A stretch of DNA of 64,000 bases from Bifidobacterium breve (GTDB taxonomy: Bacteria; Actinomycetota; Acidimicrobiia; Acidimicrobiales; Microtrichaceae). Within the stretch, counting starts at the first letter, position 1, and every line of letters begins with the position of its first letter. This document shows positions 8,820 to 17,631 of the stretch, piece after piece. The position numbers and the translations under genes are program-made. Under the pieces are notes generated by a model. It was given only the letters and a program-made list of their open reading frames with translations, ran no database searches and was not told the origin of the DNA. The DNA is taken from positions 1 to 64,000 of the forward strand of contig CAMDLX010000002.1 in assembly GCA_945901935.1 (NCBI GenBank). Direction: 5' to 3'.

Positions 8820-10538
8820 CTAGGCCGGAGGCAACGGTTTGTAATCGGGAATAGTGATGCCCTCAGGTGCCTCTGTATAGAGAGTCACTGCACTCTTGGG
8901 ATCAAAGAGTTTCTTTGTGGACTTCGGCCATTCACCGGGAAGGTAACGAACGCCCCCGTCCACATAGGCCCACATGCCCGCCCCCTGCTTTCCGGACTCA
9001 TCAAGGCCCTCTGCAGTTGCATCCCACCAGACCTCGGTCTGATCATCCACGCCGGCATAATCCACGCTGGGCCAGATGCCACGACTCCCCCATGAAAGCT
9101 GCGGGCTCAGAACCGTGCCCGGAATAATCTCGGCTGCAAAGACCGTCTTTTCAAAGGTCTGCGGCGAGAGGTCCGTGCCGATGCCTTGCAGCACTGCGTA
9201 CAGGAACTGCAAGTTGGGCAAGATGAGCGGAGCAGAGGTTCTTGCTGGGGCCGGCACTCCGTAGAACCACTTGTACAGATAAGCCGCGCCGGCTACTTCT
9301 GAAGAAACCCGAGCAAACAGGTTTGATGGCCCAAAGGCATGTGCCCACTGAGCTTGGTCATAGGTGCGAGCAAAGATCGTGGTATCGACGAGGGCAGAAC
9401 CAGAAATGACCCATTCGGGGAAATAATCCTGCTCAGTTGCAACCTGAGTCAGCGTCTGCGGAGCGAGCGGATCGCCGCTGTACAAGACGGTGGTCACGCC
9501 ACTGGCCTTCATACGGGCCAATATTTCACGCGCCTCGCCTGCCATACCAACCGGAGATTTGAAGGATGCAACCTCGGCAAACTCAACTCCATAGTCCTTT
9601 TGTAGGGTCGCTTCGAGTTCCTTTCGAATGATCTCGGAGGACTCAGAATTCGATAGGTAAATCAGGCCGAGCTTGCGCTTTTGATCCTTTACTGCGGGGC
9701 CTCCGAACTCTGCAGTGCCAGCGCCGAGGTGCTTGCCTACATACTCGGCGGTCATGATCGAACCCTGATTGACGTTCTTCTGAACGTCCCAAACGTAAGG
9801 AGCGCGCTCCACATACCAGTCGTTGGTTTGACCTGGACTGCACGAAATGCACATCACCTTGTTCGCAGCGAGCGTGTCGGCAAAGGCCTCCGTCAGAATC
9901 GGGCCACCGAGTACGACGAACGGCTGAATATCTCTGGCAATGGTCTCTGCATCGCTAGTTGCTGCAACCGGATCACTTGCCGCACCAGTTGCGCTATAGC
10001 GGACTAGTTCGACCTTGCGGTCATAGGTCTCAAAGTAAGTGGCAAGAATCTCATTGAAACCCTCATAGGTCTCGAAGGTTCCATCAGGAGTGTCTGTGTT
10101 TCCGATCTGGCTATAAATAAAGCTGAGCACCGGGTCGTTCTCTTGGGCCAGATAGACCACCACCTTGATGCTGTCCGCAGTAACTCCCGTGGAACTCACT
10201 CCCCCGCTCGGGCCGTCATACGGGGCGTAGCAGGATGGCGCTGGGACAACCGGCAGGGCCAGGACGCCTTTGGTTGTGTCGCAGCGGGCACCCCAGTCGA
10301 TCTCTTCGGTCTTCCCCTGCGCCTCGGCAACCGCCCAAGGCAGGACCCCCTCTGGAAGTTCCCCAGCAGCCGGAGATGAATTCACAGTTGTGGCAGTGGT
10401 CTCTGATCCGTTCTTGGGCGAAGTAACAACAAGCCCCAAGATGATTGCAGCCAGCACAAAGCAGATAGCCCCGAGTGGCCCGTACTTAGCCAAAGCCGCC
10501 TTGCCATGGCGATCATCTGTGTCGTTCATTTCTTTCAT
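8820..10538 (-). CDS. Branched-chain amino acid-type ABC transporter substrate-binding protein (Peripla_BP_6-like), N-terminally membrane-anchored
   Basis: 572 aa; SIKVVVYLAQENDPVLSFI..., VVLGGPILTEAFADTLAANKVMCISCSPGQ; N-terminal TM GAICFVLAAIILGLVVTS. Confidence 0.8.
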   Translation of the reverse strand: MKEMNDTDDRHGKAALAKYGPLGAICFVLAAIILGLVVTSPKNGSETTATTVNSSPAAGELPEGVLPWAVAEAQGKTEEIDWGARCDTTKGVLALPVVPAPSCYAPYDGPSGGVSSTGVTADSIKVVVYLAQENDPVLSFIYSQIGNTDTPDGTFETYEGFNEILATYFETYDRKVELVRYSATGAASDPVAATSDAETIARDIQPFVVLGGPILTEAFADTLAANKVMCISCSPGQTNDWYVERAPYVWDVQKNVNQGSIMTAEYVGKHLGAGTAEFGGPAVKDQKRKLGLIYLSNSESSEIIRKELEATLQKDYGVEFAEVASFKSPVGMAGEAREILARMKASGVTTVLYSGDPLAPQTLTQVATEQDYFPEWVISGSALVDTTIFARTYDQAQWAHAFGPSNLFARVSSEVAGAAYLYKWFYGVPAPARTSAPLILPNLQFLYAVLQGIGTDLSPQTFEKTVFAAEIIPGTVLSPQLSWGSRGIWPSVDYAGVDDQTEVWWDATAEGLDESGKQGAGMWAYVDGGVRYLPGEWPKSTKKLFDPKSAVTLYTEAPEGITIPDYKPLPPA

Positions 10539-13500
10539 AGTGCATCCTCTGCTGTGCCAGATCGGGCGACCGCAGCACGGTCATCACCCAAGTATGAAGA
10601 AATCACTCGCTCGTTTGCCAAAACCTGATCGGGAGCCCCCTCCGCAATGCAGGATCCAAGCTCGAGTGCAATCAATCGGTCAGAGATTGAACTCAGTAAC
10701 GGCATGTCATGCTCAATCACGACCAACGCGCAGCCTAATTCCGCTCGAATTCTTAGGAGCAAGAAACCAAGTTGCTCAACCTCTCGCTGGGCTACTCCTG
10801 CCGCTGGCTCATCGAGCAATAGGACCGAGGGTTGGTGCGCGACTGCGCATGCAAACTCAACTATCCGGCGAGTACCCGTAGAGAGTTCTCTCGTAAAGCT
10901 CTGGGCATAGGCCGATAATCCAAACAGTTCCAACAACGCTGCAACTCGTCGATCAGTTCGATGCTCACTCTCTACCGAGGCAGGAAGCGAGAACGCCGCG
11001 TTGAGCGGATCACGGACATCAAGTGAACGTTCCAGCGCAACTGCAACTGACTCGCTCACGGTGAGTCCGGGAAAGAGTCGCCCACCTTGGAAGGTACGCC
11101 CAAGGCCACCTTGTGCCCGTCGGAATGGTGGCGAGGATGCAACGTCGACACCATCAATGAAGATTCGTCCAGCGTTGAGCGGCTGATACCCACAGATCAG
11201 ATCGAACAGAGTGGTTTTGCCTGCACCGTTTTGACCAATCAAACCCACTATCTCGCCGGGTGCAACGCTCAGCGACACATCTTCTACGGCTGCATTTCCG
11301 CCAAACCTGCGAGTGACTCCAACAAGTTGCAAAGCCGGGGAAGTTGTCTCTGCAGGCACAACTTGGGCCGCTCCCTCGTTCAATGCTTGCTCGTTCGGGG
11401 CTGGCTCAATCGAGGGTGACTCAATCGAGGCTGGCTCAATCGAGAGGGCGGGAGGTGAATCCTTCTGCGCTAGGAACACGGCTCTCAACAAGTCTGGACG
11501 GTTGGCGAGTTCATGCGCCGGTCCAGAAAAGCGGATTCTGCCTCGCTCCATGAAGTACGCCGTGCTGGCCATACTCAGTGCAACGTTGAGCGACTGCTCG
11601 ACAAGAATCACCGTCGTCCCAGCGGCAGCAATGCGACGCACCAGAGTACAGAGCTGCGACACCACTGCGGGCGCAAGGCCCAGGCTGAGCTCATCAATGA
11701 GCAGCAATTTCGGTTGAGACAACAGTGCCATGCCGAGTGCCAACATCTGCTGTTGTCCGCCCGACAGATCTGCAGCGGGCTCATCGATCCGTTCGGCCAG
11801 AATGGGGAAGGTCTCGAGTACCTCCGCGACTCGTGCTTGGTGCTTGTGGTGATCCTTGCGAATCATCCAACCCGCAGCACGCAGGTTTTCCCTGACGCTC
11901 ATCGAGCCAAATATGCCTGCCCCTCCGGGAACCTGAGCTATTCCAAACTCGGCGATCTCGTTTGGCGGGGCGTGGGTGATGTCCCGGCCATCAAAAATCA
12001 CTGCCCCGAAGTTGGCTTCGGTCACACCAGAGATTGCTCGCAACAAGGTGGACTTGCCGGCACCATTCGTGCCGAGCAGGGCAACAATCTCGCCCTCATC
12101 GACTTCAATGTTGATGTCGAACAAGACCTGCAGCTGCGCATATGAGACGTTCAAGTCATGCACGATGAGCAACTTGGAGCGACCCTCCGCCCTATCCAAC
12201 ATGGCTTTGGAGCGCGCCGCTGAAGCAGCCCACACATCGTTGATATCGCGGCGCACAACCTGAGCACCCGAGGCGATCATCAACCCACCAATTAACAAGA
12301 TTGGCGATAGGACCAGCATGCCGATGCGGAACCCGACATTGTCGCTGACCCAACCGATCAGCGGAAGGATCAGCAGGCCAGGAATTGCCCACCAAGATGC
12401 AACCGAGAACCCAACCGATCGCGCCCGAGCAGGGATAGCAAGCGAGAGGGTGGAGAACAGCCCCGGAATCAAAATAGCTAGTACCGAGGTCAACAAAATA
12501 TTGGCCAGAATCGACAACCAGAGCGTGGGTGCCAGAGCAAAACAGGCCACGAGGACTGCAGAGGTAAAGGCAACCCCGCGCAGAAACTTAAAGATGAGCG
12601 CTGGGTCACGCAGGAACAGCCGGGTGCCCAACTTTGCACCAACAGCCAACCCCAGAAATTGGAAGGGTTCAACGCAGGCGGCAAGGTAGCCACGCTGCAA
12701 GGTGTCCACGTTGTAGACCTCTTCGTACATCAAGCTCGCCAGCGAGACGAACCCGATAATTGCGACTGACAGAAATGGCACTGCGTACCAGATGCGTCGC
12801 AGCACTTCGATCTTCCACAGCAGGCGCCAGGCCTCGGCAAAACTCGGGGCGGCCTCCTCGGTCTCAATGACCTCTTCCGAAGCGCCCGAGGCTCGTCGCT
12901 CCTGCGCACCCCGAATGGGCTCCTTCATCCTTGTTCCCAGCACGACCAGAATCAGGGTGGGAATCGCGAACACATAGAAGGGTGTTCGCCAAGTGAACGC
13001 AGCCGCTAGAACACCAGCCAGAATCGGGCCGATGAACTGCCCCAAAACATTGGCGGCGCGGTGGAACGAGAAGACACCGGGTCTGCGATCCACCGGGTAA
13101 TAATCCGAAAGCAAGGCATTGTGCGTGGGGTCGACCACCGCCCGTCCAATTCCTGATCCAGTGCGAGCAACGATGAGCATCCAAATTGCTGTAGATGCAC
13201 CCGTCATGACCGAGAACACGGCCCAAACCACGGCGCCAACCAGCGTGATGACCACACGATTCCCACGATCGGCAGCGATCGCAATCGGCATCTGCATCAG
13301 CAGCGCACCCAGAGCAGTGAGCCCTACCAGCGAGAGGATTCCGGTGTTCGACATGCCGAACGCGTCCCGAACATTCGGCAACAGGATTCCAAATGCCGTG
13401 CGGTCGAGTTCATCGGCGGCATTCAGCCCGAAAAGAATTAACAGCGGAAAGACTGGCCCCGTGCCAACGAGTTGTTTGAGTGACGCCCGAGGAGCGCGCA

Positions 13501-13597
13501 GGACTTGCAACCAGTGACCCGGATTAAACACGCCGCGAGACGACTCAGTCAGATCAGTCAAAGTGATCCGGTCAGTTGTTGATTTGGTGTCTGTCAT
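10535..13597 (-). CDS. Fused MFS transporter - LivF-like ATPase - LivG-like ATPase
   Basis: 1020-aa ORF: MFS N-terminal half (ADRGNRVVITLVGAVVWAVFSVMTG...), ATPase 1 (LLGTNGAGKSTLL; LSGGQQQMLALGMALLSQPKLLLIDELSLGLAP), ATPase 2 (LIGQNGAGKTTLFDLICG; LSTGTRRIVEFACAVAHQPSVLLLDEPAAGV; VVIEHDM). Confidence 0.9.
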   Translation of the reverse strand: MTDTKSTTDRITLTDLTESSRGVFNPGHWLQVLRAPRASLKQLVGTGPVFPLLILFGLNAADELDRTAFGILLPNVRDAFGMSNTGILSLVGLTALGALLMQMPIAIAADRGNRVVITLVGAVVWAVFSVMTGASTAIWMLIVARTGSGIGRAVVDPTHNALLSDYYPVDRRPGVFSFHRAANVLGQFIGPILAGVLAAAFTWRTPFYVFAIPTLILVVLGTRMKEPIRGAQERRASGASEEVIETEEAAPSFAEAWRLLWKIEVLRRIWYAVPFLSVAIIGFVSLASLMYEEVYNVDTLQRGYLAACVEPFQFLGLAVGAKLGTRLFLRDPALIFKFLRGVAFTSAVLVACFALAPTLWLSILANILLTSVLAILIPGLFSTLSLAIPARARSVGFSVASWWAIPGLLILPLIGWVSDNVGFRIGMLVLSPILLIGGLMIASGAQVVRRDINDVWAASAARSKAMLDRAEGRSKLLIVHDLNVSYAQLQVLFDINIEVDEGEIVALLGTNGAGKSTLLRAISGVTEANFGAVIFDGRDITHAPPNEIAEFGIAQVPGGAGIFGSMSVRENLRAAGWMIRKDHHKHQARVAEVLETFPILAERIDEPAADLSGGQQQMLALGMALLSQPKLLLIDELSLGLAPAVVSQLCTLVRRIAAAGTTVILVEQSLNVALSMASTAYFMERGRIRFSGPAHELANRPDLLRAVFLAQKDSPPALSIEPASIESPSIEPAPNEQALNEGAAQVVPAETTSPALQLVGVTRRFGGNAAVEDVSLSVAPGEIVGLIGQNGAGKTTLFDLICGYQPLNAGRIFIDGVDVASSPPFRRAQGGLGRTFQGGRLFPGLTVSESVAVALERSLDVRDPLNAAFSLPASVESEHRTDRRVAALLELFGLSAYAQSFTRELSTGTRRIVEFACAVAHQPSVLLLDEPAAGVAQREVEQLGFLLLRIRAELGCALVVIEHDMPLLSSISDRLIALELGSCIAEGAPDQVLANERVISSYLGDDRAAVARSGTAEDAL
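11405..11444. repeat. 15-bp tandem repeat (CTCAATCGAG core x3) encoding the linker between the two ATPase domains
   Basis: CTCAATCGAG at 11405, 11420, 11435; encodes SIEPASIESPSIEPA. Confidence 0.9.
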
Positions 13598-15759
13598 GGC
13601 ACCGCCTCGGTATCAGTATCTGCGCCTGTGTTTGTGTCTGTGCCAATGTTTGTGCCAGCGTCCGCCTGTTCCTGCGCATCGGCCGGAGCCGGATCCTCTA
13701 GCTGCGAGTCAGATTCAGTGTCTCGGTTGAAGTTCAATTCATGTAAGCCGTTTCTGCGGGCTGCAAATGAAAGCGCCCTGTCTCGGACTCGAAACACCAG
13801 ACCACCTAAGCCATCGGGTACTGAGAGCAACACCACCAAGACCCCCACTCCGGTGGCCAGCACTGACCAAGGCGCTGGCAAGAGCCATTGCGACCCACGT
13901 TGAAATACCGATCCAAGTACGGCTCCCAGCAACGAACCAAGCCCACCAACCACAGTGGCCGAAAATACCAGCAGGCTTTCCTCTGCGCCGTAGGTCTGCT
14001 CGCGAAATGCTGCTTGGTGAATCACTAGGACCACTCCAGCAATCGAGGCCATGCAACCAGAAACTGCAAAAGCCGACAGCTTTACGCGGGTGGTGTTCAC
14101 CCCGAATGCCGCTACTCCTGACTCGTTATCTCTGAGCGCTACGAGTACTCGCCCTGTTCGCGTTCGACGCAACCTTCGCAGCACCAAGCCCATGAGGACC
14201 AACATGGTGAGGGCAAAGTAGTAGAGCCGGAGGGGGCTATCTAGGCTGATCCGATAGAGCAATTCTGGGCGTGCAAACCGGCCCTCCGGAATCCAATCAA
14301 CCGCACGGTTTGAGAAGATCCACTCAGAGGCGGCAACTGAAATAGCCAGCGTAGTGACGGCCAGATACAGGCCGCGAAGGCGAAGCGCAGGTAGCCCAAC
14401 TAGCACTGCCACCAAAGCGCCGATCACGCCAGCGACCACTATCGAGGTAAGCGGTTCCCAGCCCTGTTCAACGGTGGCCCAAGCTCCGACAGAAGCACCA
14501 ACCCCGACAAATGCCATCTGCCCAAGTGAGACTTGCCCCGCCCAACCCGTGAGCACCACCACGGACAGGCCAATCATCGCGAAGATCACAATGACTCCAG
14601 CTTTGAATTGGCCGTTCGTACCAAGCAGTAGCGGCAATCCAATCACTGTGGCGACCACGGCGATGCCTACCCCGAGGCGACCAAGTCGCACCTCTCGCAA
14701 CTTGGAAATCGCTAACGGGATTGGGCGGACCTCGCCGAGCGAATCCCAAGAGGATGCATCCTCGGCATCTGAACGGCGCGAACCTCGACGCTGTAACAGC
14801 AGCGAGACGATGATGAGCCCCGCAAGGATCGGGGACATCAAGTAAGAGTCCCCGGTATTCCATCGAACACCAGTCTCAAGTACACCAAGCGAGACAGCAG
14901 TCGCCGCAATTGCCACAAGGTGCGTCATTCGGCCGACGATGAGGGCAGTTAAAGCCCGAAGTACGACCGAAAGTCCCAGGCCGACTCCGAATGGCAGGCT
15001 GCTCACTCCTGCTGTGAGGACCATCGAGATATACGCGAGCCCAGTAGCGAGTACCCAGATTTGAGCTTCTAGGCGGCGGACGGGAATCCCGAGCGTGGCT
15101 GCGCGTTCGGAACGCTCTGCCGAGGCACGAACAGCAATTCCTGTATCAGTGAGTTTGAGAAAGAGCGCAACGGCAACGAGAAGTAACGGTGCCACAATTA
15201 AGGCGAGCAGATCGCTCCCGTCAAAGACCACGCCTCCCGTATTGAAGGTGAATTCAATCGGTGGTGGCATCGTGCGAACCGCCGGCCCTGCATCCCACAA
15301 CTTGGGCAGCAACAGCGCGCAAAACGCAAGCACTTGCGCCAACCCCAATGTGGCCACCGTCAGTTGCAGCCGCGGTGAACTAAAGAACCTTCGGATGACT
15401 AGGACATCCACGATGAGACCAAGAAGTAGGGCTGAGGCAAACCCAATCGTGACGCTCAATAACCACGGAAGGCCCGCCAAGGTCACCAGCAAAACAGCAA
15501 AAGTGGCGGGCAAGCCACCGAGGTCTCCTTGAGCAAAGTTTACGATTTGGTTTGCCCGCCAAACCAAGGCAAGACCCAGGGCACCAAGTGCGCCAAGCAG
15601 GCCAAGGATCACTCCAGAGAGCAGCGCTCCCGAGGGCATGGGAAATATAAGGAACTGGGCGACAAGAATCCCGAGTGCAGGAAGAAATAACAGCAGGTTG
15701 TTCTTTGCTGTCTTGTTGTTGTCTGCCAACCAACCCACGTCCGACGCACCCCTCCCCAA
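13594..15759 (-). CDS. Fused LivH-LivM-type branched-chain amino acid ABC permease
   Basis: LivH-like half (GLALVWRANQIVNFAQGDLGGLPATFAVLL) and LivM-like half (VVLTGWAGQVSLGQMAFVGVGA...LPALRLRGLYLAVTTLAISVA) in one 721-aa ORF. Confidence 0.92.
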   Translation of the reverse strand: MGRGASDVGWLADNNKTAKNNLLLFLPALGILVAQFLIFPMPSGALLSGVILGLLGALGALGLALVWRANQIVNFAQGDLGGLPATFAVLLVTLAGLPWLLSVTIGFASALLLGLIVDVLVIRRFFSSPRLQLTVATLGLAQVLAFCALLLPKLWDAGPAVRTMPPPIEFTFNTGGVVFDGSDLLALIVAPLLLVAVALFLKLTDTGIAVRASAERSERAATLGIPVRRLEAQIWVLATGLAYISMVLTAGVSSLPFGVGLGLSVVLRALTALIVGRMTHLVAIAATAVSLGVLETGVRWNTGDSYLMSPILAGLIIVSLLLQRRGSRRSDAEDASSWDSLGEVRPIPLAISKLREVRLGRLGVGIAVVATVIGLPLLLGTNGQFKAGVIVIFAMIGLSVVVLTGWAGQVSLGQMAFVGVGASVGAWATVEQGWEPLTSIVVAGVIGALVAVLVGLPALRLRGLYLAVTTLAISVAASEWIFSNRAVDWIPEGRFARPELLYRISLDSPLRLYYFALTMLVLMGLVLRRLRRTRTGRVLVALRDNESGVAAFGVNTTRVKLSAFAVSGCMASIAGVVLVIHQAAFREQTYGAEESLLVFSATVVGGLGSLLGAVLGSVFQRGSQWLLPAPWSVLATGVGVLVVLLSVPDGLGGLVFRVRDRALSFAARRNGLHELNFNRDTESDSQLEDPAPADAQEQADAGTNIGTDTNTGADTDTEAVP

Positions 15760-15830
15760 TAGCAGTAACCGACTCTAGCCAAGCATGTCGACCGAACAGG
15801 TCTACAAGTGATTCACGCTGGGGACTTTGG

Positions 15831-15870
15831 GGTTGAGCACGGCTATCTCAGGTTGAGCACGGCTAGCTCA
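15831..15870. repeat. 20-bp tandem duplication across the 3' end of the FAAL-like gene
   Basis: GGTTGAGCACGGCTATCTCA / GGTTGAGCACGGCTAGCTCA, followed by a diverged third copy in the CDS end. Confidence 0.9.
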
Positions 15871-17524
15871 GATCGAGCACTGCCAGGGTGCCCTCAATGA
15901 ACTGCTGCCTGCATGCCGAACGCTGAAGCTTGCCAGAAGATGTCTTCGGCACCGTTCCTGGTTCCACCAGAATGACCTGCTTAGGCGGAATGCCAACTGA
16001 ATCTGTCACCACAGACTGAATGACTCGAGCAACCTCTGCAAGGTCTGCCGCTCGAGCCTCGGCTACCACAATGATGTTTTGAGCACCTTGTCGGCCTTCG
16101 ATGCCGAACGCAATGACATTGCCAGTACGCGCACCCTCTACCTCGCCCGCCACCTTCTCAATATCTTGAGGGAATACGTTGCGACCACCCACAATGATCA
16201 CGTCTTTGATACGTCCGCACACTACGAGCGAACCATCAATGGTGTACGCCAAGTCGCCGGTATGAAGCCATCCGTCGATGATGAGTTCCTCGGTTTCGGC
16301 TGGCTGCTCGTAGTAGCCCGAGGTAAGTGAGTTACCAGTGATTTTGAGTTCACCAACTTGACGATCCCCGCAGATTTCACCGGTCGCACAATCAACAATT
16401 GCGATTTCGAGTCCCGGGACGGCCTTACCGAGCAAGACCAACTCGGTTGCGCCTTCTACCCCTGGCTCTACTGGAATTGCTAGGTGCCGACTTTCGAGTG
16501 CCGACTTGTCGACCCAATCTGTGAGTAGCCCAGCCATCGGCTCGGGGAAGCAACCTGCTATGCAGACCTCGGCCATACCGAATGCGGGGAACGCGCCTTT
16601 GGGTGACAGCCTGAATTTTTCACCGGCAGTAAAGAAGCTGCGAAAGGTTTCGGGGTCAACCGGCTCGGCCCCGTTGAGCCAGACGCGCATATGCGACAGG
16701 TCAAGATCCTCCTCTGTCCGCCGCATTGCTCGCGCTGCGAGTGAGTACGAGAAGTTCGGCCCGGCCGTACCCGTTCCGCCGTATTGAGAAATCCACTGCA
16801 TCCACCGCAACGGGCGAGCAAGAAAGTCCTGCGGTGCCCCTTGAACCAGCGTGCAGCCAATGGTCATTGGGATGGTCAGGAGCCCAACGAGACCCATATC
16901 GTGATACAGCGGCAACCAAGAGACAATCACCTCATCACGAGTGATTGCAGCTGCTTTCCAAGCTCCGTCAAGGTTATTGCAGATGGCTTCGTGCGACAGC
17001 ATCACGCCCTTTGGCTCCGATGTTGAGCCAGAGGTGAACTGCAACACAGCAAGGGAATCCTCGCTGCTCTTTGGCCGCCGATAGCCGGCCTCGGTCACGC
17101 CTTGGTTAGCAAAGAGTTCGTCAAGGGTGACAAAGGGTGGATCGCCCTCTTCACGCTCAATAAAGCCCGCAAGATCTGAATCGATGACGAGAATTTTGGT
17201 ATCCGAGCGATGAATCCTGACTCGGGTCTGAGCGACGAACTGCTCAAGCGCACCCATCCGCATGGGCAGCGGCATGGTCACAAGCGCAGCGCCAGTAAGC
17301 CAGATTGCCTGAATTGTCGTGATCAGCTGTCGTGTTGTTGGGCCGAGGACTGCAACATGGTCGCCGGGTTGAACCCCTCGAGCTTGCAAAGCAGCGGCTA
17401 CCACTCTGGCCTCGGAATGGAGTTGGGACCAGCGAATTGTCTGATGGTCATCTCCCGAGACGAAGGTCACGAGCCCATAATCACGTTCGGCGGTTGCTTC
17501 AATTCGATCAATCAGCGAGAGCAC
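15863..17524 (-). CDS. Fatty acyl-AMP ligase / acyl-CoA synthetase (FAAL-like AMP-binding enzyme)
   Basis: LQFTSGSTSEPKGVMLSHEAICNNLDG, VSWLPLYHDMGLVG, GTAGPNFSYSLAARA, FGMAEVCIAG; C-terminal KTSSGKLQRSACRQQF. Confidence 0.88.
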   Translation of the reverse strand: MLSLIDRIEATAERDYGLVTFVSGDDHQTIRWSQLHSEARVVAAALQARGVQPGDHVAVLGPTTRQLITTIQAIWLTGAALVTMPLPMRMGALEQFVAQTRVRIHRSDTKILVIDSDLAGFIEREEGDPPFVTLDELFANQGVTEAGYRRPKSSEDSLAVLQFTSGSTSEPKGVMLSHEAICNNLDGAWKAAAITRDEVIVSWLPLYHDMGLVGLLTIPMTIGCTLVQGAPQDFLARPLRWMQWISQYGGTGTAGPNFSYSLAARAMRRTEEDLDLSHMRVWLNGAEPVDPETFRSFFTAGEKFRLSPKGAFPAFGMAEVCIAGCFPEPMAGLLTDWVDKSALESRHLAIPVEPGVEGATELVLLGKAVPGLEIAIVDCATGEICGDRQVGELKITGNSLTSGYYEQPAETEELIIDGWLHTGDLAYTIDGSLVVCGRIKDVIIVGGRNVFPQDIEKVAGEVEGARTGNVIAFGIEGRQGAQNIIVVAEARAADLAEVARVIQSVVTDSVGIPPKQVILVEPGTVPKTSSGKLQRSACRQQFIEGTLAVLDLS

Positions 17525-17605
17525 GATGCTTTGACACTCCAGAGTCGTTCACGGTTACAAGAAACTAGCGAAAGGCGAGATCGCTCAGTGCGAAAAGGCC
17601 CCTGC

Positions 17606-17631
17606 CCGGCAGTTCAGACCGGCAGTTCAGA
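17606..17631. repeat. 13-bp perfect tandem duplication across the leuS stop codon
   Basis: CCGGCAGTTCAGA x2. Confidence 0.9.

Noticed and set aside
10535-13597. MFS-ABC-ABC fusion as a possible sequencing frameshift artefact
   Set aside because: The frame is continuous with a sensible linker at both junctions, and both flanking genes use 4-bp overlaps, so it reads as a genuine single gene; left as a check item rather than dismissed
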